Source: Planoprotostelium fungivorum (lineage: Eukaryota > Evosea > Variosea > Cavosteliida > Cavosteliaceae). From it: DNA of 64,000 nt. The DNA is taken from NCBI GenBank assembly GCA_003024175.1, contig MDYQ01000539.1:27011-91010 (forward strand), in the 5' to 3' direction. The notes under the pieces were generated by a model that saw nothing but the letters and a program-made list of their open reading frames with translations, searched no databases and was not told the origin of the DNA. This document shows positions 1 through 12,835 of this stretch, in pieces. Position numbers and translations under genes: made by a program. Numbering within the stretch: the first letter of the stretch is position 1; every line of letters begins with the position of its first letter.

Positions 1-1819
1 ACCCACCAAATCTAATGCCGCAACCAAAGATAATTCTGCTCCTGTCAAGGCTTCTTCCTGGAATCAGAGAGCCAATGCAGGAAAGGTGAATCACGTTCCT
101 CGGCGACACCAAGTCAATCGATCAGGTCGAATTCACTTTCAACTCTCAATTGGAGCAATTGAACGGCATCCATGAGATCAAGATAGACATCGATCCCGAG
201 ATCAACCAGATGGCCGACTTTCGATACATGAACGCGAAGCCAACCACCATAGCCGAAGGTGATACATCTCTCTCTTCATCTTCTGAAGGACAATGACAGT
301 CCTCGAAAGACAGAGCGAGCAACTGATCGACCTCATATCACGCCAACACAACATCACGCCTGCATCTTTCCAGCAACCCTCACAGGTGAACAATATATTA
401 GATCTTGTGAGGTCTCACCCATCTACAGGACTCTAAGATTGCTGCGGGAAGAATCACCATGGAGACAGAGTCGAAGCTGACGGAGGGGCCAGGTGCGGTA
501 TCTGCCATCTGCGAATGCGATCTCCATCGTATTGACTTTTCGTTCAGTTGTCCTGGAGAGCACAAGAGACGGACCAGGAGGAAAGATGAGGTGCAGGGTG
601 TTGATCAATAAGGAGCTGTCATCTTATTCGATCTACCCCGGACAGGTGTGGGGTCATCTACAACGAGCCCATTTCATTCTCACGTGACACCAGGTCGTCG
701 CTTTCAAGGGGTCGAATCCTTCTGGCAAATTGATCATTCCCACGGAGATGTACACGGTGAGCCGACGGAGAAGATTCGTGGAATGTTCAAGTTCAGCAGA
801 ACGATCCGTCCCCCCTAACGTCGACGACGGTGGAGACACCCTTCTCTGCCATCGTCGCCGCCGGACCGTGGACCTGCCGTCAGAATTTTCTCTTCGAACC
901 CCTCGAAACGATGATTGAAACGGTCAGACGCAACCCACCCAACCTACTCGTATTGGTGAGCCGCTTCTTCTCATCGTCATCACGATCACCATCATGATCT
1001 AATCGCGATCATGATGATCTCATCACCCGTTGGTCTCAGCGTTTCTCGATATCATCTGAATCGTTGTAGATGGGTCCATTTGTCGACATCGACCACCCCG
1101 AGCTGATGAACGACGACCCCTACTTGACCTACCAGGAGAAAGTGGTCGATCGCCTCGCCCTCCTCTCCAATGAGACCCCCGACACGAAGATCATCCTCGT
1201 TCCATCCGTACAAGACGCATGCCAAGACTACTGCATCTTCCCTCAGGCTCCCCTACCCCTTCCTTCTGGTGAAATCCAATCGTGGAGCAATCCGGCGACG
1301 GTGGACGTGAACGGAGTTGTCGTGGGAGTGTGCAATCAAGACGTGCTGGAAGACATGATCGTAGAAGAATCTTCAAAGTGAGGTCGTCTCGTGGGTACAA
1401 GTTGACATGTGTACAGGGGAATGGAAGACGATCCGATCGATCGCATCTGCGAACACATCCTGCGCCAGAGGAGGTGAATTTCTATTGGAAGATCGAACTC
1501 AGACGAGCAGTTATTATCCCATGTTCCCCGCCGCCGTCGGCTCCAACGTAGATTTCACTATGTCGGACAAGTTCTCCCTTCTGGCTGAAAAGCGTCCGAA
1601 CATCATTGTCATCCCTTCCATCGCTCGTCCGTTCATCAAGGTGGGAGAATTCGATAGAAAATGGAAGATTCACTGAGATAGGACGTGGCTGGAACGATCT
1701 TTATCAACCCGGGTCATGTGGCACAGAACGACAACGGAGGGTACGTGAGATTCAGCGTGCACGGATCGGAAGCGGCGTCGATTTCTCAATCGATTCGAGC
1801 TGATTATGTATTGATATAA
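1..1819 (+). CDS. POLA2: DNA polymerase alpha subunit B, 3' part (5' end outside window)
   Basis: This is the accessory B subunit of DNA polymerase alpha-primase, which acts in the nucleus in replication initiation and tethers the catalytic subunit. The visible part starts before the OB-fold region (GK|VEFTF), continues through a segment with YSIYPGQV, then an inactivated phosphoesterase-type domain (PFSAIVAAGPW, then MGPFVDIDHPEL), and ends with the family's typical QRSYYPMFP and NPGHVAQND motifs. Splicing about ten short GT-AG introns (for example 86-125, 40 nt) keeps one continuous frame to the TAA at 1817-1819. The gene is truncated only by the window edge. It converges with the next gene, leaving about 220 bp between the stop codons. 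The identification rests on motif order along the whole C-terminal half and is firm; exact splice sites were read by eye. Confidence 0.93.
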
Positions 1820-2037
1820 ACTTTCTGGGCTCTTCACCTTTGATCCATTTTGTTCATCGATCGTGGGTGTGATTTTATCATAACGTAACATTGCAATCGT
1901 TTCTATGCAAGGCTACAGAATTCTTTAATGCACGAGAACTTGGTCCTGCAGTGCAAAGGAACTTCTTTCACACCAAGAAGTGAGCATCACTTTCTATATC
2001 TCGCAACATCTTGTTATAATTATATTTTATTTTACAT

Positions 2038-5000
2038 TCACTTCTCCACTACGACGGGTTGGCTCCTCCTCTTTGCAGCCGTGGGTACAATCTCAGTGGG
2101 CAATATATCCGTTGGTAAGATCTGAGTGGGAAGTATGTCCGTCGGTAAGATCTGCGTGGGAAGTATGTCTGTAGGGAGGATCTGTGTACCACTGGGAAGG
2201 AGATCTGTGGGTAGGATCTGCGTGGGAAGGATCTCTGTCGGCAAGATCTGCGAGTCGGTCTGTGGTGGAGGAGTGTAAAGTCCCCTGGTCTCCACAGTGA
2301 AGACTTGCGTGAAGTCCAAGCGTACCGGTCCGTATTCCTGGATGTCTACAACGATCTCTCCGACTGTACATCCAGGTCAGATCGATCTACAACGAGGCGA
2401 GGGAGGACTCACCGGCGAGGGCAGGAGAGCCGAAGATGACGGCAGCTTGAGATACCAAATTACCCAAGATGACAAAGTTGGCTCTCTTCGTTCTCTGCTG
2501 TCCAGAAGGTACGACAATTCCATCCTGCGATCATGTGAGACGATGATCACGATCGACGGTCGCGATGACGATGACGGGGGTCGATGATGAACTCACTGTG
2601 TCTTGCAATGTACCGATCATCATTCGATCTGAATTTCGGTAGATGACAAAGTTCTCCAGTCTCTCCAAGTTGTAGTCGACCGGAAAGGGATTGGTGAATG
2701 TGAGATCGACTGGGAAGGCCAGGGGAAGGAGAGAAGAAGGCGTGAAGGTCAAGATGACTGGACTGAGCAGTAGATCCGTCGGCTGGCCAGGGAAGATGGT
2801 CCTCGTGGATAGCTGCTCCACACCGTTCCTCAAGAGTGGCACGTTGTTTGCGCTCCCCGTGAGGTGTATGTTGTTCCACACGTGGTTGATGTAGTTGGAC
2901 AAGAAGTCTCTTCCTACACCACTGTCCGTCGGTGCGGTGTAGTGACCTACGCCGACGAGATCGTTCTCTCCAGGCTTGAGCGTCAGCTGATCCAAAGTGA
3001 CGTAGCCCAGCGTGGTGGTACCCGACGTTGAATTGTCCGGGTTGAAGCCGAAATCGATGTTGAGAGCGGAGACGGTGAGTGTGATGACGGTGGGGTTCTG
3101 AATGACCAGGGCAACGTTGAGATCGATCTCCGTTGCCGTTCCCGCCGTAATGTCTTGGTTGGGTCCCAAAATAGTGATGGCGGGAAAAGGAAACGAATCG
3201 AAACCTGATGGGGTGAGTCGTTCTATTTCTATCGAATTGTTCACCTATGAGAGTGACGGGGCTATTGAACGGAATATCGTTGAGGGTTAGATCACCCAAG
3301 ATGGTGCTCACGATGGCGTCGGCCGTTCCGGAAACTCCGAGGGTGGCCGAGGGCATCAACAACAGGGCGGCGGTTAGATCGGAAAATCCGGCACGATCGC
3401 TGACTTGAAGTTCCGTCCCTGACAATGTGAAGTCGAGACGCTCGGCAGCTTGATCACTCGTGGAGGGTAAGTAGGCCGATTTGGGTGCCGTGGCAACCTG
3501 TCTGTACGTCAGTAGGGTGACGGAATACGAATACACCCACCGTAGCTCCATCGTAAGCGAGAACAACGGCGACAGATACTTGTACGACGGACAGTGGGAA
3601 TCCAAATGGAGACTTAAAGACAGCTGTCACTTGGCTAGAGAAGGGTACGAGGCCGTTGTCGGTGGCATCGCCTGGCTGTCCGGGTAAAGTGAGTCCCAGA
3701 GTGTTGAATGTCAATTGTCCGATCAATTGTAGATTGGGGGGCGGCACTACAACGGTGGAGATGTCCAGGGAATTGATCAGTTCCATCAACCAGGTGGGTC
3801 GGCTGTTGTCCTGGAGATTTCCCGTCACGCTCACTTGGGTGTCCATCTCGTGGATGTACCGATTGAAGAACACTTGAATGGCTGCCAGATCACTCGGTTG
3901 GAACGGCTTCAGCTGTCCCGCCGTGTTCAATACGTTCGTACCGGGATGTAAGGTGACGGCGGGGGCGATGATGGTACCGATGCGAGCTCCGTCAAAGTTG
4001 ACGATGAAGGGTACATCTCCCAGGGCGATATTGACGATGGATGGATTCTGAAGGGCCACGGTGATGAGTAAGGTGATGCCACCGTCGGCGCTGTTCGAAG
4101 GGAGATCCAGAGACAAGATGGTCGTGTTGGGGAAACCGTTGATACCAACCAGAGGGACGAAGTTATCGAGGGGGAGGTTGGACAATGTCACGACGCCGGG
4201 AGCGATGCGGGCCGTGGCAGAGAAGGTTCCCGCCAATTCGAGAGTCACGTCGGGGAGGGCCACGTAGGCTTCGGTGAACTTGGCAAAGTTTTCTCCTCCA
4301 TCGTTGAAGCGGAGGTCGCTGTCGATCTGTACGGCGAAGGTGGGGGTGGATCCATCGGGTACCGTTGTAGAATAGACGAGAGTGCCCAAGACATTGCCGT
4401 TCGATAAGAGATTGATGTTCAGATCGATGGAGAGGACATCTAACGGTGAGATCGGTCCCAAGATCTGCTGGATGGTGACCTGCCTTGCGTCAGATCTAGT
4501 TGTACTTTGACAAATCGTAAGTCACCAGAGTGGCGGCACCTAAACCGACTACGGCGTTATCCTTGGGAAGGATATCCAATCGAGTGAAACCGATGTCCTT
4601 GATCAATCTCGTGTTACTGGCAGGTAGAACAGTGTTCAAAGCGAGACCACTGCAGAGAGTGAGTCTACTACTTCATTCAACGATGTACCTCAACCCATCG
4701 GACACCAAGAGGTCATCTGATGCAGTGACGACGGCGGTGACCGGTGTGTCTTCCGTTCCGAGATATCTCGTGATGAGCTCTGACAGTAGATCCAATCGGT
4801 CCGTCTGAATGGTACCGACCACGGGTAATCTCGTGGCACCTTGCACGATGAAGGCGTCGGCTGCGGTGATGATGCCCAATTTGGCTTCCTTGTAGAGGAG
4901 ATTGAAGTAGATGTTACCGATGTGGAACAGCTGCACGAAGGAATTCTGAGTGATGGTGACCACGGCCATGAAGTTGACGTTGGTGGCGTTCGAGTTTAGG

Positions 5001-8000
5001 AGTGAGAAATTACTGAGGATGGGGTTCTACAACGAGTCAGCGGGGAGGGTGAAGATAAACAAACCTGAAGGCCGTTGTAGCCGGGGAGGGTAACGTCATA
5101 AGAGAAGGGGATGTCTTTCAATTCGATGTTTCCGATGATCGTCTGGGTCACCGCGTTGGCCGTACCCGTCAGCGTGACGACTGCCTCCTCAGTGTAGACG
5201 AGACCCTTCACCACCTGCGATGTAAATCAAACTCTCTCCGCATACGATGCACTCACGAGTGTGAAGACGGGCTGGTTGACCACGTGCAGCACTGCACCTT
5301 GTAAATTGAAATTCAAGGCTCCCGTATCTTGGTTCGATGTAGATGGAACGAAGGGAGAATAGTTCTCCGTCTGGGCTGCAGAGTTTCCTTGTACTTGGAG
5401 GGCAAAGTTGACGGCCACCTGTTGATACGTCACGTTAGATGAGATGAAGACACTCACCTGTACGATGGAGAGTGGGAAACCAAAGGGGCTCTTGAACAGA
5501 CTGTCTACAGGTCCGCTCGCGATGACATTTCCATTCGCATTGTCCGAAAAATCGAGTTGTAGTCCGGACAAGGCCAATCCGCGGATGATAGATAGATTCT
5601 TAGGACCGACGATCTCCGTTGGAATGTTCAGGGAATTGATGAGCTGAGTCACCCAGTCTGGCCTGGCAGACGATGCGACTGCATTTCCAACCACTTTCAC
5701 TGGGGTGATGAGACCATGGACATAGCGGTTGAAAAAATCTTCGATGGCTACGAGATCACCCGGTATCGCGGGTTTCAGTGATCCCTGCAGCTCGAGAGCG
5801 TTGTCACCCGGTACGAGTCCCAGATCAAATCCGGTCAATTGTCCGATGTTGCTGTCGTGGTAGATCACGGAGAAGGGTACGTCGCCCAAGTTGATGGAGG
5901 CTATGCTTGGATTCAAGGTCTCCGCAGCGATGTTGAGTGTGATACCTCCGTCGTTGGAATTTGTCGGAAGATCTAAGGAGGTGACGGTGGTGTTCATGAG
6001 GCCGGACAGACCGGTGAGGGGGACTGAATTGTTGAGGTGTAGACCGGACAATGAGATGGTACCAGGGGCGATGGTAGCGGTGGCTCCGAGGTTTCCCGCC
6101 AAAACGAGTGTCACACGGTCGAGGGCAACGTACTGCTCCGTGAAGAAGGCCCATTGGTCTGTGAAGAAGAGTTGACTGTCGATGAGAAGAGGGAAGGTGG
6201 GGTTCTCTCCGTTCTCGACGTTTCCTTGGAATTTCAGGTTTCCCTGGAAACATGTCAGGAAAAGTGATGGGTCGTAACTCACCAGATCGAGACCGTTGTA
6301 GTACAGATTGACGTCCAGATCGACGTTACGGACGATCAATGGTGAATTGGGGCCTGGGACACGTCAGATCTGAATTGTTCCCACGGATTCTCCTCACCCA
6401 AGATCTGAAGGATGGTCACTTGACTCTGCACGACGAGGCCGACTTTCTGGTTGTCCATGGGCTGGATCGTGATGGCCGAGAAAGAGATGTTCTGTACCAA
6501 TTGTACACCGGCAGGGGGTAGCAGGGGGTTGAGTTGTAAGTTGACGAGAGAAGGTGAGAGTAAGGGACACGTGTTACCGGTCACTCTAGCTCCAACTGGA
6601 GTTGGAGAAGTTCCCAGATACCCAGAGATCAATCTTCCCAGTGCGGCATCGTCACCTCCGGTGATACTTCCGTACACTTGCAACGTCGTGTTACCTGTAC
6701 AGATTAACCCACGAAAATCCATCTACAACGAACCTCGAGTGATGTTGGCATCGTTGGCGAACAGGACACCGAGTGATACATTCTCGTAGATGAGATCCAT
6801 AATGAGATCTCCGATGTTGTAGATCTCCACGTAGGAATTCTCTATGATATCCACTTTCTACTCCACGTCAGCTCGACCAGTTCATCTACAACTCACCAGA
6901 TCCACGTTGACGTTGGTTTGATTCGATCTGAGAAGAGAGAAGTCACGGATGGATACATTTCGAAGTCCATCGAAACCAGGAAGAGTGACGTTCTGGTCAA
7001 TGGTGACGTTATAGAGGATGAGATGTCCGACGTTCGTGTCCACGCTGGCATCGGCAGATCCCAGCACGTTGATAGCGTACGCCTCGTTGTAGAGGAGACC
7101 GGTGACGAGGCGCGTCCAGTAGGTCAGATTGACGATTTGAAGGGAAGACTGCTTCAAGGTGAAGTTGAGAGAACGCTCCGTTTGGTTACTGATCGAGGGT
7201 AAAAAGTCACCGGGAACGATGATCTCGGCCGCCTGTTGTCACATTTCAATTTTTGAATTTCAACGAATAAACTCACTGCAACACCATCGACCAAGAGTGC
7301 CACCTTCACTTTGACTCCCACCACAGAGAGTGGGAATGCAAAGGGAGATACGAAGACACTCGTGACGTTACTGACGATGGGGACGATTCCGCTATCACAG
7401 CGAGAGAAGTCCATCTGAAGGGAGGTGAAGTCGAGACCTTGAATGAGGGACAAGTTAGAGGGCGGTACAACTTTCGTTGTGATGTCCAATGATTCGATCA
7501 AGATACCCTGCCACGTTGGAATGACACCCTGTCGATCGATTGGAGTGCGTCCCCTTACGCTGACCTTCGTCGTGATGTTGTGCACGTACACGTTGAAGAA
7601 ATCTTGTATCTTGTCCAGCGAAGAGTTTGAGATCTGTCAGTGTCAGACTCCTCTCATTGGACGAATACTTCACCTGAGAGTTGAGTTCACCGGCGAGATC
7701 GAGCAAATTATCGCTGGGAACGATGTTGATGTCCTGACCTGCGAGGGTACCGATCTGTACGTCCTCATAGACTACGAGGAAATCGACCACGCCGAGATCA
7801 ATGCTGACGACTCCCGGATTGTAAAGGTCCACGACGAGGTCGAGCGCGATACCGTTCTGCGTGTTCTCTGGTAGATCGAGGGACAAGATGGTCGTGTTCT
7901 CTCCCCCGGATAAGCCCTTCAATGACGTATCGCTGTCTAATTTGAGGTCCGTTAAGAGGAGGGTGCCGACGGCCAGTGTGACGAGAGAGTTGAAAGAACC

Positions 8001-9827
8001 TCTGAGGGATAAGGTGACGTTGTCGCTCTCCACGAATGCGACGGTGAAGTTTGCGAATGGAAGACCTCCGTCGGCGAGGGTCACTTGGCTGTCGATGTCG
8101 AGCGTCAAGATGGGCTCTCCGTCTGAGTACGAGTCAATGGGTGATGGATCGATTTAAACTCACGATTGACGACGTCGGAAGCATAGAGGAGGGTACCCAG
8201 GTTGCTGTCTCCGTAGTAGAGTTGGGAAGTGATGTTGATGTTCTTGATGATGATGGGGGAATCGGGGCCCAAGATCTGTCGGATGGTGATCTACGTTGAA
8301 TCAGCGTTTCATAATCCTTCATCTCTCACCTCGGTGGCGGCCAGAAGACCTACGACCACGTCGTCCACGGGTTTGATGGTCACCGCGTCGAAGGTAAGAT
8401 TGGCAACCAGATTGACGTCGGTGGGTGGTAAGACAGTGTTCAGAGTGACTCCGATGAGTGAAGGAGCTAAGAGGAGATTATCTGATCCTACTATGGTGGC
8501 CTCTACGAGGGAGTCGGTGGTACCTGTCCACATCCATCAGCACGATGAAGGCGATGAAGGATGTGATGATGAGGCACCGAGATAGTTGGAGATGAGCTGG
8601 GACAGAGTGTTCAAGTCTTGGCTCTCGATGGTTCCCTTCAGATTGAGCGTAGTCGTTCCGGTGAGCAGCTGGCTGCTGGAAGCGTAAGCGGTGCCGACGG
8701 ACACGTTCTTGTAGTTGAGCTGAAGAGTGAGAGCTCCCAGCTGGTCGATCTGCACGGTGGAATTTTGGAGGATCTAATGAGGTGAGATGAGATGACGGAG
8801 GATGATCTGTCACCTGAACGGATAAGAGGGCATTGATGTTGGTCGCGTTGGATGTGGAGAGGTCAAAGTTGCTGACTTTCACGTTATTGAGTCCTTGGTA
8901 ACCTGATGTCGATCAGAATGTGATCGATGAGACGCGCGATGATGAACTCACCCGGGATGTCGATGTATTTTGAGAATTTGACGTTGTAGTACCATCGTCC
9001 GAGGGCCTTGACGTTGATGGTGCCAACCAAGTGCCACTTTAGAAGGTCGCCGTAGATGAGATCAGTTGCAAACTTCCTCCACTGGGAGAGGTTGATGATG
9101 GTGACCGTCTTGTTGACTACGCTGAAGGGCTCGCGGCTGACACCTCCCTTGTGATTGATGGTCGGGAGGAAGAGGTAAGCCATGGGGACGTCCAGATAAT
9201 AGACGAGGAGAGCTCCGGGGGGCACGTTCGGTGTGTCTGCCCTCTTTCTGTTCTCTAAGACGATATCAGATGATGGAGAGATGTCCCTCCTCACGTAGAG
9301 GATCTGGACCGGAGGCTTCGATGGTGGCCGAGAATGGGCCGGCATTATTGAGGAATCCGTCTGCATTGAGGACGAAGGAAGTCTCAACCGGGCTGCTGAG
9401 TCTGATGGAGGTGAAGTCGATAGATACATTGTTGACGATCAACTGGACGATGGCAGGTAGAACCGCAAAGAGGGCGATAAGAACCGTAGCTACGGTAATG
9501 AGGACAAATAGGACGGATAACCACATCCATCGAGGCACCTGGGGTAAGTTGAGACATGATGACCTGGATTCAATCTCAAATTTAATTCACCTTCCCGTAA
9601 GACTTGTGCGTCAGTATCCCGATCAGCTGCTCCTTCTTTGATTTTTTCGTCGGCTTGGTGGGTTCCTTCTTCTCCTCGATGGAGTCGAACTCGGTGACAG
9701 AATCTCTTCTTCTGCCAGCCTGTCTAGGTGATGCGACGATGTTGGGGTTCGGCTTGGGGGTGGACAGATCGTCCATAGGAAAGGACGTCGCCTCATCGTC
9801 TGTAGGATAGAAATATTTAGAATCCAT
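2038..9827 (-). CDS. Giant membrane-anchored DUF3712/LEA-2-like repeat protein
   Basis: The start at 9827 gives a charged cytosolic N-terminus of about 80 residues rich in K, E and P. Next comes one hydrophobic segment (LSVLFVLITVATVLIALFA, near 9470-9510), then more than 2,000 residues predicted to be outside the cell or luminal. That part is built of beta-rich modules resembling fungal DUF3712 and LEA-2 domains: NNAGPFSATIEASGP, FSVVNKTVTIINLSQW, and recurring INSLDI..VVPP and LFKSPFGFPLSIV. Equivalent modules recur about every 1.85 kb (near 3.75, 5.62 and 7.48 kb), so the protein grew by internal duplication. Many short introns separate the exons, and no second signal anchor is seen, which supports one gene. 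The C-terminus is a run of ILPT(D/E/Q) units followed by AAKRRSQPVVVEK. The function is unknown; a cell-surface or desiccation-related role is only a guess from the LEA fold. A split into two genes cannot be excluded. Confidence 0.75.
2062..2262 (-). repeat. Tandem 15-bp minisatellite coding ILPT(D/E/Q) pentapeptides
   Basis: Near-identical 15-mers encode about a dozen pentapeptides of the pattern ILPTD, ILPTE and ILPTQ, with one LLPSGT interruption. The array is in frame with the membrane repeat protein and forms its C-terminal tail. Sequence identity between units is high at DNA level, which suggests recent expansion or unequal exchange. Confidence 0.85.
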
Positions 9828-10970
9828 TTCTTATGCGTTCGTTATTCGTGTTTCGTTTCGTTGTGCGTGGGTGTGATGATAAGAGCGTCTGAAAGTATAG
9901 AGGGTGGGTCAACGTCGTATCCAGTTACAAATGTGGAACAACGGAATGCCTGGTGGGTCATAATCCACTAACCATCACAGAGACACATAACTCGCAGTTT
10001 TCATCCAGATTCACCAGCAACTGATGTAAGCTCACTTGTCAATTGATGTCAGTACGAAATTGAGCGTATCGACCAAACTATTGAGACGTGTTTATTAATA
10101 ACACACTGTAGTGCCCATTTTACGGTTGAGCTTTGTAACAGAGGAATATTAGCCGTCAGGCTGGTAGAGAATGCGTCCTATACGTCCATAGTGAGATGCG
10201 TATCCTTCGTGCCTGCAATACCGTTTTAACGTGCCCTTTCTTCACGGAGTTGAGTTGGCGGTCAACACTCGCCGGTGAGATTAAGAGGCAGCCTAGAGAG
10301 TGAAGGATCAAAACGAAGAATGCGAGCTGACAGCAACTCCTATTATGCAAGGCTGGGGTGTGATCTGTCGATGTATCATTCGAAGCCAGATGATTGCAAT
10401 CTGGGATAGCTTCTCACGCCTCTGGTATACCCTGTGGAAGAGAAAGGTCATTCGCCGTTCATTCTCGAGGGTGACCGACGATGATGCGACGCGCCACCAT
10501 CCTGCATCTTTCGCTCCTCTTTGTAAGTGACTTTACGGAACCAAATCTACATGGGCACCAAAATCCATATTTCCAATTTGGCTCGAATTCAAAAACCACC
10601 TCGGCATAACCTCATAGGGCGTATCAGTCAATCACCAAGAGTGAAGAGACACTCGAGTTGTTTCTGTTCCAACAACGTAAAGAAAACTGACTGAAATCTT
10701 AGGACGAATGTGTGTTGTATTCTGGTAACCCACAGACGTGGAGACGAGTTGATTTCTCCAGATCTCCTGTCCACCTCCCTTACGCTCAGTTCCGACCTCT
10801 TCGAGAGCTTAATCCACAGATGAACCGCCAAGCAAGGGCCAACCACCACATTCTATAGGGAGAGAAATATCATCAGAAGAGAATTTCTGTAGTAGGAGCT
10901 CGACACTATGGAAACCAAGAGTTGGTCTCCACAAATCACTTCTATTCCAATCGATCTCGATCAACCACAG
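9828..10970. other. Intergenic region upstream of two divergent genes
   Basis: About 1.1 kb lies between the start of the repeat membrane protein (minus) and the start of a small secreted protein (plus). I see no recognisable coding exon, RNA gene or repeat. It presumably contains both promoters. An in-frame ATG at 10908 precedes the chosen start of the secreted protein but would bury its signal peptide. Confidence 0.4.
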
Positions 10971-11373
10971 ATGAAAGCCTTCAGCCTCGTAGCCCTCTTG
11001 GCCTTCGCCGCCGTGGCCATCGCATCCAACCTCTCTGAAGACTTCCCTCAGCCTCCCTTCAACTTTGTTCACAGCTTTCCTGGCAACCAAAACGTCACTC
11101 TCACTTGCCCCGCCGACTGTGGAAATCCAAACACTCCCTCGTGCGTGTGGAATCCGGACATTCAAGACACCTGCTCTACTTCTTTTGGAAAGAGGAGCGC
11201 TTCTGTCGTGAGAGAGAAGAAACAAGAGCAAGGAGGGTGCTGGGCCTTCCGTGCCTGTGGACCGGTCTGTTTCTCTGACGGTGAAGGTGAATTGACTCAT
11301 GTTGCATTTTGTGGATCGTGATGATGACTGTCGTGCAGGTGGATACGTCTGTGGATGCGTCTCCTGTGGATAA
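10971..11373 (+). CDS. Small secreted cysteine-rich protein
   Basis: About 115 residues in two exons. The start at 10971 was chosen because it opens directly on a classical signal peptide (MKAFSLVALLAFAAVAIAS) followed by a polar mature chain; the in-frame ATG 63 bases upstream would place 21 polar residues before it. The mature protein has about ten cysteines, clustered as CPADCGNP and near the end as CGCVSCG, suggesting disulfide bonding after export. The intron from 11287 to about 11338 is needed to reach the last cysteine pairs and the TAA at 11371-11373. A GKR site in the middle (STSFGKRSAS) resembles a processing site. No family is recognised. It has the look of an exported coat, matrix or defence-type peptide, but this is inference. 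Confidence 0.7.
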
Positions 11374-12111
11374 ATCGAGTTACCTCTCCAGCGTGCTGTA
11401 CTATTTTGGTGTAACTATAAATTACGATCTGGATTCATGTCTGTATTGTCGATTCGACGTTGTCCGTTGTTGAGAGGAGAGAGCACAAACTCAAGCCGAG
11501 ATAAGTGTATATATGGCCCTGCTCCACATGACGATTGCGTCTTCACGTCACCCATTACCGAGTGGCGAACGTTACTTTGTACGGTTTCACAATTTACCGA
11601 TATGTGTCGTCTCAGAGACGATGGCAATGTAAGCTAAACTGCAGAGAATGAAACACCTCGACTCGAATGTACAACTTTATCCTTTCGTGAGCGTTTCCAC
11701 GCTGCACCAGTCGACGGGTCGATCCGGGGGGCAATCATCGATGAGTCTCAGCAATCGAATCGATGCTGCATCTATCGACGATTTGAAGATGAGGCGCAAG
11801 CTACATCACCGATCTTCTTGGTGAATGGGAAAGCGTCATGTCTGTTCCAGATACCTGTCTCTGTGTCATTCTCTCTTCTCGATCAAATTATCTCTCACCT
11901 TGTTGATGTCCAGTCGCGCCAAACTCCTGGAAATTATTCCATTGCTGGATGAAACGAGAGACAGTATTCTCTCTTTTTCGTCAGGTTGGTGTTACTCAGA
12001 ACAACAAATTCCCTCCTTCTCTGCTTCCGCCATGAGATCCTTATGAGGGCACTCTACCACGAGTGATTCTAAGAGACGGAAAGTTACAACTCCGTTTCAC
12101 ATGAATAGTGG
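11374..12111. other. Intergenic region with weak coding-like patches
   Basis: About 740 bp with no recognised gene. On the plus strand, patches near 11715-11820 (SLSNRIDAASIDDLKMRRKL) and near 11909-11985 (MSSRAKLLEIIPLLDETRD) read like exons, the first being followed by a gtgaat donor-like site. I could not join them to a start, to a stop or to a known family, so they may be an unrecognised small gene or a relic. Confidence 0.3.
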
Positions 12112-12803
12112 TCATGAGATGATTCGCTTTTTGTTCTTTGAAAGCAAGGGAAAATGCAGTTGCGTTTCATACCTTGAAGCAACCGGATACATCATGCAGC
12201 GTGACAATATATCCTGCAGAACCTAAACCTAAACAATTAATTCTGGTTCTAGTATCGTAGATAAAGTTCTCGCCCAAAACGTCCATCTCTCGTCTCCAGA
12301 TCCTTTCTGCCAGGGCGTCTGGGCTTGTTTCTCGAATATTTTCGTCTTCGGATTTCGCATCTGCGAACCGCGCCTTGCAACTCATGTCATCCGATCTTGC
12401 TTCAATTTCCAGGTCTCATCGTCGGTCCATGTTTAAGACGTCTTTTAACATGAGTTGATCCCTTTCAGGTCTTTGGCCGTCTTATAGACTTCGTTTTGGA
12501 CAAGCGCGTCCACAGGTAACAATAGCTTGCTGACGTTGGTTCCTCTCTCACATTCTGACTCTATTCTAGTTCTTGGGTCCGTATCGTCCACTGCCCCTTT
12601 CTTGAGGTAACAACTCAAGATTATACGACGGCATCTGTCTCATTTTCTAACTCCAAAACAGATCTCGTCCTTTTCATCCCGTCATTAATCATCGCCACTT
12701 CAAACAGTCTCAAAGGTAAAATCATACGCTCGGATCGAACGCTTGGCCTCTCGACCTCTCGAGACGTCGGCATGTGTTCATCTCTTTCATTCATCTTTTT
12801 CAT
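12112..12803 (-). CDS. Hypothetical protein, four short exons
   Basis: Four coding segments join in frame across three introns of about 26-37 nt with GT-AG ends. The first exon starts at 12803 (MKKMNERDEHMP). The second contains LLLPVDALVQNEVYKTAKDL. The third holds SPDALAERIWRREMDVLGEN, then NCLGLGSAGYIVTLHDVSG. A short last exon (NKKRIIS) ends at the TGA at 12112-12114. The product is about 190 residues, hydrophilic and charged, without signal peptide or membrane segment. I do not recognise the family. The gene is divergent from the HNH gene, with only about 30 bp between the start codons, so the two may share a promoter. Clean phase at all three junctions is the main argument that it is real. 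Confidence 0.5.
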
Positions 12804-12835
12804 ATTCTGATGGACTTTCTAGATTGCTAAAGAAA

